From Janthinobacterium fluminis (GTDB lineage Bacteria > Pseudomonadota > Gammaproteobacteria > Burkholderiales > Burkholderiaceae_D), in contig NZ_JAQQXR010000001.1 in the NCBI RefSeq assembly GCF_028595325.1, positions 1 through 64,000 of the forward strand: a stretch of DNA of 64,000 nt. Direction: 5' to 3'. Below the pieces are notes generated by a model. That model made no database searches. It had not been told where the DNA came from and saw only the letters and a list, made by a program, of their open reading frames with translations. Below are positions 40,631 to 49,900 of the stretch, one piece after another (the first letter of the stretch is position 1; the number at the start of each line of letters is the position of its first letter). Both the position numbers and the translations under genes were made by a program.

Positions 40631-42115
40631 ATGCCGGCACAAGCGAACCCGCTTTCCACCGTCGCCGAGGCGGCGGCGCCCGACCTGCTCGACGAGATCG
40701 TCGAGCAGAGCAAGGTGGCCAAGTCCAGCGCCGAGCATGCGCGCGCCCGCGACCTCATCGCCGAGCTGGTCAGCCAGGTGCTGGATGGCGCGGTGCTCAT
40801 GTCGGGCAATCTGTCGGCGACGCTGGACGCCCGCGTGGCGGAGCTGGACCGGCTGATCTCGGCGCAGCTGAGCGCGGTGATGCACGCGCCCGCCTTCCAG
40901 CAGCTGGAGCAGAGCTGGACCGGCCTGAATTATCTGGTCGACAATTCCAGCACGGGCCAGCGCCTGCAGATCCGCATGCTCAACGTCGGCAAGCGCGAGC
41001 TGGTGAAGGACTTCCAGGCGGCGCTGGAGTTCGACCAGAGCGCCCTGTTCAAGAAAGTCTACGAGGAGGAGTTCGGCACCTTCGGCGGCGCGCCCTATGC
41101 CGCGCTGCTGGGCGACTTCGCGCTGTCGCGCCAGCCCGAGGACATCTACTTCCTCGAACAGATGTCGCACGTGGCGGCGGCCGCGCACGCGCCCTTCATC
41201 GCCGCCGCCGCGCCGGAGCTGTTCGGCCTGGAGACTTACGGCGACCTGGGCAAGCCGCGCGACCTGGCCAAGGTGTTCGACACGGTGGAATACTCGAAAT
41301 GGAAAGCCTTCCGCGACAGCGAGGACGCGCGCTACGTGGGCTTGACGCTGCCGCGCTTCCTTGGCCGGCTGCCGTACAACCCCGTCGACGGCATGACCGT
41401 CGACGGTTTCAACTTCGTCGAGGACGTCGACGGCAGCGACCACCACAAATACCTGTGGTGCAACGCCGCCTACGCCTTCGGCAGCAAGCTCACGGCCGCC
41501 TTCGACGACTACGGCTGGTGCGCGGCGATCCGCGGCGTCGAGGGCGGCGGCCTGGTCGACGACCTGCCCACCCACACCTTCAAGACGGACGAGGGCGAGG
41601 TGGCGCTGAAATGCCCGGCCGAGGTGGCCATCACGGACCGGCGCGAAAAGGAGTTGAGCGACCTCGGTTTCATTTCGCTGGTGCACTGCAAGAACACCGC
41701 CTACGCCGCCTTCTTCGGCGCCCAGTCGGCCCAGAAGGCGAAGAAATATAGCTCCGACTCGGCCAACGCGAACGCCGTGCTGTCGTCGCAGCTGCAATAC
41801 ATCTTCGCCGTGTCGCGCATCGCCCACTACATGAAGGCGATGATGCGCGACAAGGTCGGCAGCTTCACGGCGGCCGCCAATGTCGAGGATTTCCTGAACC
41901 GCTGGCTGATGCAGTACGTGCTGCTCGACGACAACGCCAGCCAGGAGCAAAAGGCCCAGTTCCCCCTGCGCGAAGCCTCGGTGCAAGTCGCCGAAGTGCC
42001 GGGCCGGCCCGGCGTCTACCGCGCCGTCTCCTTCCTGCGGCCGCACTTCCAGCTCGACGAACTGTCCGTTTCCCTCCGTCTGGTTGCGGAGTTGCCGCAA
42101 TCGACAGCTTCCTGA
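40631..42115 (+). CDS. tssC: T6SS contractile sheath large subunit TssC
   Basis: The 494-residue product has the conserved VipB features: FQQLEQSWTGLNYLVDNSSTG, FGAPYAALLGDF-like GAPYAALLGD, FLGRLPYNP and the C-terminal sheath core (FAVSRIAHYMKAMMRDKVG, HFQLDELSVSLRLV). The N-terminal helix contains the segment recognised by ClpV in the partner complex. ATG 40631 is one base after tssB and has AGGAGG upstream. Complete. Confidence 0.96.
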   Translation: MPAQANPLSTVAEAAAPDLLDEIVEQSKVAKSSAEHARARDLIAELVSQVLDGAVLMSGNLSATLDARVAELDRLISAQLSAVMHAPAFQQLEQSWTGLNYLVDNSSTGQRLQIRMLNVGKRELVKDFQAALEFDQSALFKKVYEEEFGTFGGAPYAALLGDFALSRQPEDIYFLEQMSHVAAAAHAPFIAAAAPELFGLETYGDLGKPRDLAKVFDTVEYSKWKAFRDSEDARYVGLTLPRFLGRLPYNPVDGMTVDGFNFVEDVDGSDHHKYLWCNAAYAFGSKLTAAFDDYGWCAAIRGVEGGGLVDDLPTHTFKTDEGEVALKCPAEVAITDRREKELSDLGFISLVHCKNTAYAAFFGAQSAQKAKKYSSDSANANAVLSSQLQYIFAVSRIAHYMKAMMRDKVGSFTAAANVEDFLNRWLMQYVLLDDNASQEQKAQFPLREASVQVAEVPGRPGVYRAVSFLRPHFQLDELSVSLRLVAELPQSTAS

Positions 42116-42151
42116 TCGTCCGCGATCATTCTTTCACTTGAGGAGTACAGC

Positions 42152-42643
42152 ATGGCAATTGACGTCTATCTGCAAATCGACGGCATCAAGGGCGAGTCGA
42201 CCGACGAGCGCCACCGCGACTGGATCGAATGCCGCTCGGTGCAGTGGCATGTGTCGCAGCCGAAATCGGCCACGGCCTCCACCGGCGGCGGCCACACGGC
42301 CGAGCGCTGCGAGCACAGCGACATCGCGATCTCGAAGCTGGCCGACCTGTCCTCGCCCATCCTGCTGCAAACCTGCTCGGCCGGCAAGACGATACCGAAG
42401 GCGCGTTTCGAGTTCATGCGCGCCGACGGCCAGGGCGAGCGCATCAAGTATTTCGAGATCGAAATCGAGAACGTGCTGATCGGCTCCGTCAGCCCCTCGG
42501 TCGGCGAGGGCGACATCCTGTCCGAGGAAGTCGGCATCAAGTTCTCCAAGGTCAAGTGGAAATACACGCAGCAGAAAATCACCGGCGGCGCCGGCGGCAA
42601 CACTTCCGGCGGCTGGGACCTGTCGAGCAACCGCATCGCCTGA
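42152..42643 (+). CDS. hcp: T6SS tube protein Hcp (TssD)
   Basis: Hcp hexamers stack to make the inner tube. The 163-residue product starts MAIDVYLQIDGIKGES and has SVQWHVSQPKSA, HSDIAISKLADLSSP, and the conserved FEIEIENVLIGSV and KVKWKYTQQ strands. GAGGAG precedes the ATG. The next gene is clpV; tssE, tssF and tssG, normally found here, are missing. Confidence 0.96.
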   Translation: MAIDVYLQIDGIKGESTDERHRDWIECRSVQWHVSQPKSATASTGGGHTAERCEHSDIAISKLADLSSPILLQTCSAGKTIPKARFEFMRADGQGERIKYFEIEIENVLIGSVSPSVGEGDILSEEVGIKFSKVKWKYTQQKITGGAGGNTSGGWDLSSNRIA

Positions 42644-42687
42644 GCCCGGCACCGCGGCGCATCCGTACCCGACCCAGGAGGCTGTGC

Positions 42688-45312
42688 ATGAGCATCAATC
42701 TGAAGACGCTGATCGGCAAGCTGAACGACACGACCCGCCTGGCGGCCACCCGCGCCGCCAACATCTGCGTCGGCCTGGGCCAGTACGAGGTCGACATCGA
42801 GCACCTGTTCCTGGCGCTGCTGGAGCAGGAGCGCAGCGATTTCGTCGTCATCGCGCGCAAGTGCGACATCAGCCTGGGCGCGCTGGAGAGCGACCTGCGG
42901 CGCGAAATCGAGGGCTTCAAGTCCGGCAGCGCCCGCACGCCGGTGTTTTCCAGGCATCTGCCGACGCTGTTCGAGCACGCCTGGCTGATTGCCTCGCTCG
43001 GCATGCCGCAGCCGGACCAGATCCGCAGCAGCCATTTGCTGCTGGCCTTGCTGACGGAGCCGGACCTGGCGCAGCTGGCCGGGCGCGCCTCCAAGCTGTT
43101 CGGCAAATTCCGCGTCGATGAACTCAAGCACCACCTCGACAAGTTCACCCACGGCTCGCAGGAGGAGCAGGCCGCCGCGCCGCCGGCCGAGAGCGATCCG
43201 GTCGGCGACATGGTGGCCCACCTCGGCGCCAGGACGCCGGCGCTGGAGCAGTTCACCACCTGCCTGACGCAACTGGCCCGCGACGGCCGGATCGACCCCG
43301 TGGTCGGGCGCGAGGGCGAGATCCGCCAACTGATCGACATCCTGATGCGGCGGCGCCAGAACAATCCCATCCTGACCGGCGAGGCCGGCGTCGGCAAGAC
43401 CGCCGTCGTCGAAGGGCTGGCGCTGCGCGTCGCCGCCGGCACGGTGCCGGCGCTGCTGCAGGGCGTCGACATCCGCAGCCTCGACATGGGCCTGCTGCAG
43501 GCCGGCGCCAGCGTCAAGGGCGAGTTCGAAAGCCGCCTGAAAAACGTCATCGACGAGGTCAGGAAAAGCCCGCGCGCGATCATCCTGTTCATCGACGAGG
43601 CCCACATGATGATAGGGGCGGGCGGGGCGGCCGGGCAGAACGACGCGGCCAACCTGCTCAAGCCGGCGCTGGCGCGCGGCGAGCTGCGCACCATCGCCGC
43701 CACCACCTGGGGCGAGTACAAGAAGTATTTCGAGAAGGACGCGGCGCTGGCGCGGCGCTTCCAGGTCGTCAAGGTCGAGGAGCCCGGCGAGGAGGTGGCG
43801 TGCGCCATGCTGCGGGCGATGGTGCCGCTGATGGAGCGGCATTTCCAGGTGCGGATATTGGACCGCGCCATCACCGAGGCGGTGCGCCTGTCGCACCGCT
43901 ACGTCAGCGGCCGGCAACTGCCCGACAAGGCCGTCAGCGTGCTCGACACGGCCTGCGCCCGGGTGGCGCTGGGACGCGAGGCGACGCCGGCGCTGATCGA
44001 CACGACGGCCAGCCGGCTCGGGCAGATCGACGCGGAAGTCGCCGCGCTCGAACGCGAGGAGAGCGGCGGCGCGGCCCATCCGGCGCGGCTGCGCCAGTTG
44101 CGCGAGGCGCGCGCCGCGCTGCGGGTCGAACAGGCCCAGCAGAATCTGCGCTGGGAGCGCGAAAAGGCCATCAGCGCCGAGATCGGCCGGCGCCGCGCCG
44201 CGCTGGAGCAGGGCGGCACCGGCGACGCCGTGGCGCTGCGCGCGCTGCAACAGGAGCTGGCCGAGCTGCAGGGCGAGACGCCGCTGGTGCCGGTCGAGGT
44301 CGACGGCCACGCCGTCGCCGCCGTCGTCGCCGGCTGGACCGGCATCCCGCTGGGGAAGATGCTCAGGGACGAGATCCGCACCGTGCTGCGCCTGCGCGAC
44401 GCGCTGCGGCAGCGCATCGTCGGCCAGCCGCACGCGGTCGAGGCGGTGGCGCGGCGGGTGCGCAGCGCCCGCGCCAACCTGGACGATCCGGACAAGCCGC
44501 AGGGCGCGTTCCTGTTCGTCGGCCCGTCCGGCGTCGGCAAGACGGAGACCGCGCTGGCGCTGGCCGAGCTGCTGTACGGCGGCGAGCGCAAGCTCATCAC
44601 CATCAACATGAGCGAGTACCAGGAGGCGCACAGCGTGGCGGGCCTGAAGGGAGCACCGCCCGGCTACGTCGGCTACGGCGAGGGCGGCGTGCTGACCGAG
44701 GCCGTGCGCCGCGCGCCCTACAGCGTGGTACTGCTCGACGAGGCGGACAAGGCCCATCCCGACGTGCTCGAACTGTTTTACCAGGTGTTCGACAAGGGCG
44801 TGCTGGAAGACGCCGAGGGGCGCGAGGTCGACTTCCGCAACACCATCCTCATCGCCACGGCAAACACCGGCTCGGCGGCGCTGATGCAGGCTTGCCTGAA
44901 CAAGGCCGACGACGCGCTGCCCCAGCCGGCCGAGCTGGAGCGGCTGCTGCGCCCGCAACTGGTGCAGCACTTCAAGCCGGCGCTGCTGGGGCGCCTGACC
45001 GTGGTGCCGTACTACCCGCTGGGCGACGCGGCGCTGGCCGAGATCGTCGCGCTGAAGCTGGACCGCATCGGGCAGCGCGTGCGCGAGCACCACCAGGCCG
45101 AGTTCTGCCACGACCAGGCGCTGGTCGAGGCGGTGCTGGCGCGCTGCACGGAAGTCGATTCCGGCGCGCGCAACGTCGACCACATCCTCAACGGCACGCT
45201 GCTGCCCGAGATCGCCGAGGCGGTGCTGGCGAAAATGGCCGACGGCGTGGCCATCTCGACGATCAAGGTCGGCGCCGGCCGCCAGGGCCAGTTCAAATAC
45301 ACGATCAAGTAA
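42688..45312 (+). CDS. clpV: T6SS disassembly ATPase ClpV (TssH)
   Basis: ClpV takes contracted TssBC sheath apart. The 874-residue product has a Clp-N domain (residues about 1-150), two AAA+ domains with Walker A GEAGVGKT (231-238) and GPSGVGKT (612-619) and Walker B ILFIDEAH / VLLDEADK, with a short middle region between them. The start MSINLKTLIGKLNDTTRLA is typical of ClpV1 proteins rather than housekeeping ClpB. AGGAG precedes ATG 42688. A gap of only 44 bases follows hcp. Confidence 0.95.
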   Translation: MSINLKTLIGKLNDTTRLAATRAANICVGLGQYEVDIEHLFLALLEQERSDFVVIARKCDISLGALESDLRREIEGFKSGSARTPVFSRHLPTLFEHAWLIASLGMPQPDQIRSSHLLLALLTEPDLAQLAGRASKLFGKFRVDELKHHLDKFTHGSQEEQAAAPPAESDPVGDMVAHLGARTPALEQFTTCLTQLARDGRIDPVVGREGEIRQLIDILMRRRQNNPILTGEAGVGKTAVVEGLALRVAAGTVPALLQGVDIRSLDMGLLQAGASVKGEFESRLKNVIDEVRKSPRAIILFIDEAHMMIGAGGAAGQNDAANLLKPALARGELRTIAATTWGEYKKYFEKDAALARRFQVVKVEEPGEEVACAMLRAMVPLMERHFQVRILDRAITEAVRLSHRYVSGRQLPDKAVSVLDTACARVALGREATPALIDTTASRLGQIDAEVAALEREESGGAAHPARLRQLREARAALRVEQAQQNLRWEREKAISAEIGRRRAALEQGGTGDAVALRALQQELAELQGETPLVPVEVDGHAVAAVVAGWTGIPLGKMLRDEIRTVLRLRDALRQRIVGQPHAVEAVARRVRSARANLDDPDKPQGAFLFVGPSGVGKTETALALAELLYGGERKLITINMSEYQEAHSVAGLKGAPPGYVGYGEGGVLTEAVRRAPYSVVLLDEADKAHPDVLELFYQVFDKGVLEDAEGREVDFRNTILIATANTGSAALMQACLNKADDALPQPAELERLLRPQLVQHFKPALLGRLTVVPYYPLGDAALAEIVALKLDRIGQRVREHHQAEFCHDQALVEAVLARCTEVDSGARNVDHILNGTLLPEIAEAVLAKMADGVAISTIKVGAGRQGQFKYTIK

Positions 45313-45326
45313 GGGGGACTTACGCC

Positions 45327-46355
45327 ATGTTCAGCATCGCCCAACTGCTCAACCCCATCAGCGCGGCGCAGGCGTGCGGCGAGGATTTGTCGTTCAGCAG
45401 CGAGCTCGACGCGATCGCCCGGGCGCGCGTCCACGACGATCCCAGCCTCGACCAGGGCGAGTGGGTGGTGGCGCTGAAGGAGGCCGACTGGCCCTTCGTG
45501 GCGAGCCGCTGCGCGCAACTGATCGAATCGAAAAGCAAGGACCTGCGGCTGGCCGTGTGGCTGGCCGAGGCGCACGCCAAGACGCGCCATTTCCGCGGCC
45601 TGGGCGACGGCTACACCCTGCTGGCCGGCTTGTGCGAGCACTACTGGGACGGCCTGTACCCGGCGCCGGACGACGGCGAATACGAGCAGCGCATCGGCAA
45701 TCTGTTCTGGCTGCTGACGCGCTCGCCCCGGCTGATCCGCGAAATCCCCGTCACGGACGGCAGCGGCGGCAGTTACTCGCTGGCTGACTATGACGCGGCG
45801 CGTCAGCGCGCGGCCGGCGGCGCCGGCGCCGCCGACCCGTGGGGCGGCGCGGCGCCCGGGGACGGTCCCGGCCCCGGCCTGGCCCAGTTCGACGCCGCGC
45901 GGCGGCAAAACTCGCGCCAGTTCAACGACGCCTTGCTGGCCGACGCCGAGTACTGCCTGCAGGCTTTGCTGGCGCTGGAACGCTGCGTCGACGCCCGCCT
46001 GGGCGCGGCCGGCCCCGGCTTCGGCCTCGCCAGGGAGGCGCTGCAGCAGGCCATCGACTGCATCGCGCCGCTGGCGACGGCGGCGCCCGGTGGCGAGCCG
46101 GCCGCCGCCGCGACGTCCTGCGGCGTGGCCGGCGCGGCCGGCGGCGCACAAAGCCGCGCCCAGGCGCTGGCGCAGTTGCGCCAGGTGGCCGCCTTCTTCC
46201 GCCGCACCGAGCCGCACAGTCCGGTGGCCTACCTGGCAGACAAGGCGGCGGACTGGGGCGAGCTGCCGCTGCACCTGTGGCTGCGCGCCGTCGTCAAGGA
46301 CCCCGCCGTCGTCGCCCAGCTCGACGAGTTGCTGGGCGCGGCCGGGCCGGGCTAA
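45327..46355 (+). CDS. tssA: T6SS cap/baseplate protein TssA (ImpA domain)
   Basis: TssA caps the growing sheath and helps baseplate assembly. The 342-residue product starts MFSIAQLLNPISAAQACGEDLSF, the start of the ImpA N-terminal domain, and includes LAVWLAEAHAKTRHFRGLGDGY and EHYWDGLYP, which are typical. The C-terminal domain is Ala/Gly-rich and ends WLRAVVKDPAVVAQLDELLG. GGGGGA precedes the start, 14 bases after clpV. It is the last recognised T6SS gene. Confidence 0.93.
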   Translation: MFSIAQLLNPISAAQACGEDLSFSSELDAIARARVHDDPSLDQGEWVVALKEADWPFVASRCAQLIESKSKDLRLAVWLAEAHAKTRHFRGLGDGYTLLAGLCEHYWDGLYPAPDDGEYEQRIGNLFWLLTRSPRLIREIPVTDGSGGSYSLADYDAARQRAAGGAGAADPWGGAAPGDGPGPGLAQFDAARRQNSRQFNDALLADAEYCLQALLALERCVDARLGAAGPGFGLAREALQQAIDCIAPLATAAPGGEPAAAATSCGVAGAAGGAQSRAQALAQLRQVAAFFRRTEPHSPVAYLADKAADWGELPLHLWLRAVVKDPAVVAQLDELLGAAGPG

Positions 46356-46447
46356 GGGGCGCCGCCGGCCTGGCGCCAGTGATGCGTCCGCGCCACCATG
46401 CGCGCGATTGGCCCGCCGCCGCGCCGCAGTCGTGCTACTCTTGCGGA

Positions 46448-47311
46448 ATGAAGACGAGCTCAGTTCCGGCGGCTGTCCCGTGCGCGCTTTTGCCGGCGCG
46501 GCCGGCACCCACGCGCCGGCGCCGGCCGGGCCGCTGGCTGCTGCTGGCCGCCTGCGCCTGCCTGCCGGCCTGGGCCGCGCCGGTCAGCATCACCATCTAC
46601 GCCGACGACCACTACCCGCCGTATTCCTATGTCGACAACGGCCAGCTCACCGGCATCTACACGCTGATCATGCAAAAGGCCCTAGAACGCCTGCCCGAGT
46701 ATCAGGTGCAACTGGCGCCCGTGCCGTGGAAGCGCGGCGTGCTGATGCTGGAAAAAGGCGAGGCCTTCGCCCTGTATCCGCCGTATTTCCGGCCGGACGA
46801 GCGGCGCTACATGAAGTATTCGGAACCCATGCTCACCGAGCAACTTGTGGTCTTTTGCAATGCCGACGTGATCGCCAGGCGCGGCCTGAAGAACTGGCCG
46901 GCCGATTATTACGGCTTGCGTGTCGGCATGAACGCCGGCTTTCTGGCCGGCGGCAAACAGTTCGACGAGGCCGTCAAGGCGGGGCGCCTGCGCGCCGACG
47001 CCGCGCACGGCAGCCGCGCCAATCTGCTCAAGCTGATGCTCGGGCGCATAGACTGCTATGTCAACGACCGCCTGTCGATCCAGTGGGAAGTGGCGCGCAT
47101 CAAAAAAGAGGGATTGATGGTGCCCGGCTCGCTGCCCGTGAGCGAGACGGTGGAGCTGAGCGCCGAGCAGGGTCACCTCGGCTACACGGCCTTGGAACCG
47201 GCGCAATACCCGTTCCGCGACGATTTTTTCCTCAAATTCAACGCGGTGATCCGCGACATGAAGCGCAGCGGCGAAATCAAGGATATGGTCAGCAACTTTC
47301 TGTTGAAGTAA
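46448..47311 (+). CDS. Periplasmic solute-binding protein-like, amino-acid type
   Basis: From ATG 46448 the product is 287 residues. An N-terminal segment with a basic stretch and hydrophobic core (about 30-42, ending AWA) is probably a signal peptide. The mature part matches family 3 solute-binding proteins: ITIYADDHYPPYSYVDNGQLTGIYTLIMQKALE, with YYGLRVGMNAGF and RIDCYVNDRLSIQWEV later. No transporter genes are adjacent, and such orphan proteins may sense or scavenge polar amino acids. The chemoreceptor gene that follows 132 bases later may be functionally linked, but nothing in the sequence proves it. Confidence 0.8.
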   Translation: MKTSSVPAAVPCALLPARPAPTRRRRPGRWLLLAACACLPAWAAPVSITIYADDHYPPYSYVDNGQLTGIYTLIMQKALERLPEYQVQLAPVPWKRGVLMLEKGEAFALYPPYFRPDERRYMKYSEPMLTEQLVVFCNADVIARRGLKNWPADYYGLRVGMNAGFLAGGKQFDEAVKAGRLRADAAHGSRANLLKLMLGRIDCYVNDRLSIQWEVARIKKEGLMVPGSLPVSETVELSAEQGHLGYTALEPAQYPFRDDFFLKFNAVIRDMKRSGEIKDMVSNFLLK

Positions 47312-47443
47312 GCCACCCGTCCCCCAGTCTTCCACTCTGTTGCAATTGCCCGGTTGCAATATTTTCAAAATGCGAACACAATCGGCAGCAAATTGGTGCG
47401 GCCGCCAGGCTGTGTTGGCATATTTGGAGACAAGGAAGGCTTC

Positions 47444-49114
47444 ATGAACAATCTTAAAATCGGTGCGCGTCTCGGGCTCGGCTTCGCCGCGGTGTTGCTG
47501 CTGCTGTTGGCATTGACGGCCATCAGCATTGCGCGCATGCAAAGCGCCAGCGAGATGACGGACGAGTTGGTCAAGGTCAAGGTCCGCGACGAGCGCCATG
47601 TGGCCGAGTGGGTCAAACTGATCGAGGTCAACGCCGCCCGGACCTCGGCCGCGTGGAAGGTCAGCGACGCCGCCGCCCAGCAGGCTTTCGAGGCGGAGAT
47701 GAAGCAGAGCTCGGCGCGCGCCACGGTGTTGCAAGACCTGCTAGGCGAGACGCTGCAGGACCCGGCCACGAAGGCGCTGTACCGCGACGTGCTGGGCGCG
47801 CGCCAAGGGTATGCCGACGTGCGCAAGGCCGTGTTCAAGGCCAAGGCCGAGGGCAATATGGAATTGGGCAAGCAATTGTTCGACGGCGAACTGATCGCCA
47901 AGCGCGACCGCTACCTTGGCAACATGGCCCAGCTGGCCGAGGCGCAAAAGAACGCGCTGGACCGCGCCGCCGACGAGATCCGCCAACAATACGACAGCGG
48001 CCGCAATCTGTTGCTGGCGCTGGGCGCGGCGGCGGTGCTGCTGGGCCTCGGCTGCGCGCTGTGGATCACGCGCTCGATCACCGGGCCGATCCGGCGCGCC
48101 GTCCTGGTTGCCCAGGCCGTCTCGACGGGCGACCTGAGCACCGACATCGCCGCCGCCGGCAACGATGAAACGGGGCAGTTGATGAAGGCGCTCAAACAAA
48201 TGAACGGCAACCTGGTCGACATCGTCAGCCAGGTGCGCGCGGGCACCGAGGCGATCGGCACGGCCTCGGGCCAAATCGCCGTCGGCAACGCCGACTTGTC
48301 GGCGCGCACCGAGCAGCAGGCCGGCACGCTGGAGGAAACCGCCTCGTCGATGGAGGAATTGACGGCGACCGTGAAACTGAACGCCGACAACGCCCGCAGC
48401 GCCAACCAGCTGGCCATCGACGCCTCGGCCATCGCCAGCAAGGGCGGCGCCGTGGTGGCCGACGTCGTCAGCACGATGGGCTCGATCAACGACTCCTCGC
48501 GCAAAATCGTCGACATCATCAGCGTCATCGACGCCATCGCTTTCCAGACGAATATCCTGGCCTTGAACGCGGCCGTCGAGGCGGCCCGGGCCGGCGAGCA
48601 GGGCCGCGGCTTCGCCGTCGTCGCCAGCGAAGTGCGCAACCTGGCGCAGCGCTCGGCCGCGGCGGCCAAGGAAATCAAGGAATTGATCGACGATTCCGTG
48701 CAAAAGGTCGAAGCCGGTTCGCAACTGGTCGACAAGGCCGGCCGCACCATGGACGAGATCGTCACCAGCATCGGCCACGTGACCGGCATCATGAACCAGA
48801 TCACCGACGCCAGCGACGAACAGCGCATCGGCATCGAACAGGTGAACCAGGCGATCGGCCAGATGGACCAGGCGACCCAGCAAAACGCGGCGCTGGTCGA
48901 AGAGGCGGCGGCCGCCGCCGAATCCATGCAGGAACAGGCGGTCAAGCTGGAGGAGGTGGTGCGCCTGTTCAAGCTCGACGCCACGCGTGCGCCCGTGCAG
49001 GCCCTGAAACCAACGGCGGCGCGCGCGCCGCAACCCGCCCGCGCCGCGCCGCGGGCGCCGGCGTCCCGGCGCCTTGCCGTGAACGCCGGCGCGGAAGACT
49101 GGGAAACGTTCTAA
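47444..49114 (+). CDS. Methyl-accepting chemotaxis protein with WETF tether
   Basis: A 556-residue chemoreceptor. It has an N-terminal membrane helix (about 9-31), a periplasmic four-helix-bundle-type ligand domain, a second helix (about 192-210), a HAMP domain and the signalling hairpin, whose tip reads [33 protein letters not shown]. The chain ends EDWETF, matching the xWE(T/S)F pentapeptide that binds CheR/CheB in high-abundance receptors. The ligand is unknown. It follows a solute-binding protein gene, which might supply a ligand complex. GGAAGG precedes ATG 47444. Confidence 0.93.
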   Translation: MNNLKIGARLGLGFAAVLLLLLALTAISIARMQSASEMTDELVKVKVRDERHVAEWVKLIEVNAARTSAAWKVSDAAAQQAFEAEMKQSSARATVLQDLLGETLQDPATKALYRDVLGARQGYADVRKAVFKAKAEGNMELGKQLFDGELIAKRDRYLGNMAQLAEAQKNALDRAADEIRQQYDSGRNLLLALGAAAVLLGLGCALWITRSITGPIRRAVLVAQAVSTGDLSTDIAAAGNDETGQLMKALKQMNGNLVDIVSQVRAGTEAIGTASGQIAVGNADLSARTEQQAGTLEETASSMEELTATVKLNADNARSANQLAIDASAIASKGGAVVADVVSTMGSINDSSRKIVDIISVIDAIAFQTNILALNAAVEAARAGEQGRGFAVVASEVRNLAQRSAAAAKEIKELIDDSVQKVEAGSQLVDKAGRTMDEIVTSIGHVTGIMNQITDASDEQRIGIEQVNQAIGQMDQATQQNAALVEEAAAAAESMQEQAVKLEEVVRLFKLDATRAPVQALKPTAARAPQPARAAPRAPASRRLAVNAGAEDWETF

Positions 49115-49205
49115 GCGTTTTTTTCGGCCCGCCGCCACCGCCGGCGGGCCGGGGCGGCTACAATCGGCGCTTCCCGCCACACCGGCGGCCGCCCTCCGAC
49201 CCGCC

Positions 49206-49844
49206 ATGACCGCCAGCACCAAACGTCCCACCTGCCCCCAGTGCCTCCGTCCACAGCAAAGCTGCATCTGCGGCTGCATCGCGGTGGTGCCGCACGCCGT
49301 CGACGTGCTGATCCTGCAACACCCGCTGGAAGTGGCGAATGCCAAGGGCAGCGCCCGTTTACTGCATTTGAGCCTGCCGGGCAGCACGCTGCTGGTTGGC
49401 GAAACCTTCGACCCGGCGGTGCTGGCGCCACTGCTGGCGGGCAAACGCAGCGTGTTGCTGTATCCCGACACGGCCGGCGAACAGGCGCTGGGCCTGCCGG
49501 CGCCGCCGCCATTCGAGGCAGTCTGGCGCGAGGACCCGGCGGCGCTGCGCCTGGTGGTGCTCGACGGCACCTGGCGCAAGAGCCGCAAGATGCTCTACCT
49601 GAATCCGCTGCTGCAACAACTGCCGCGCCTGCCGCTGCGCGACACGCCGCCGTCGCACTACCTGATCCGCAAGGCCCACGCGGCGGACCAGTTGTCGACG
49701 CTGGAAGCAAGCTGCTATGCCCTGATGCAGCTGGAACGGGAGCCGGCCCGCTTTGAGCCGCTGATCGGCGCCTTCGACAGTTTCGTGGCCCAGCAATTGC
49801 GCTACCTCAGCCGGACTCCCGAAGGAACGCCGGAGACGCCTTGA
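49206..49844 (+). CDS. DTW-domain tRNA-uridine aminocarboxypropyltransferase
   Basis: The 212-residue protein has the DTW signature in its variant form LDGTWRKSRKM near residue 120, N-terminal cysteines CPQC...CICGC and the closing YLIRKAHAADQLSTLEA. DTW proteins such as TapT use S-adenosylmethionine to make acp3U in tRNA. The D-G-T-W form is common in this family. The gene ends four bases before an in-frame upstream start of the radical SAM frame; the true start of that gene is at 49901. Confidence 0.88.
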   Translation: MTASTKRPTCPQCLRPQQSCICGCIAVVPHAVDVLILQHPLEVANAKGSARLLHLSLPGSTLLVGETFDPAVLAPLLAGKRSVLLYPDTAGEQALGLPAPPPFEAVWREDPAALRLVVLDGTWRKSRKMLYLNPLLQQLPRLPLRDTPPSHYLIRKAHAADQLSTLEASCYALMQLEREPARFEPLIGAFDSFVAQQLRYLSRTPEGTPETP

Positions 49845-49870
49845 TCTTGCCGCGCCGGCGGCATAGAATA

Positions 49871-49886
49871 CTGTTTATATATACAG
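49871..49886 (+). promoter_or_regulatory. LexA (SOS) box before the radical SAM gene
   Basis: CTGTTTATATATACAG is a perfect CTGT-N8-ACAG palindrome with an AT-rich centre, close to the classical LexA site. It ends 14 bases before the radical SAM ATG, so LexA bound here would block that gene. Confidence 0.8.
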
Positions 49887-49900
49887 TGCTTGGGGGCGCT

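Noticed and set aside
42166..45183. A 1005-codon minus-strand frame opposite clpV and hcp
   Set aside because: Shadow of ClpV; the plus-strand product has both Walker sites and full domain order.
49130..49155. GC-rich hairpin with a T-run before the DTW gene
   Set aside because: The T-run is on the wrong side of the stem for either strand, so it is not an intrinsic terminator for the chemoreceptor gene.
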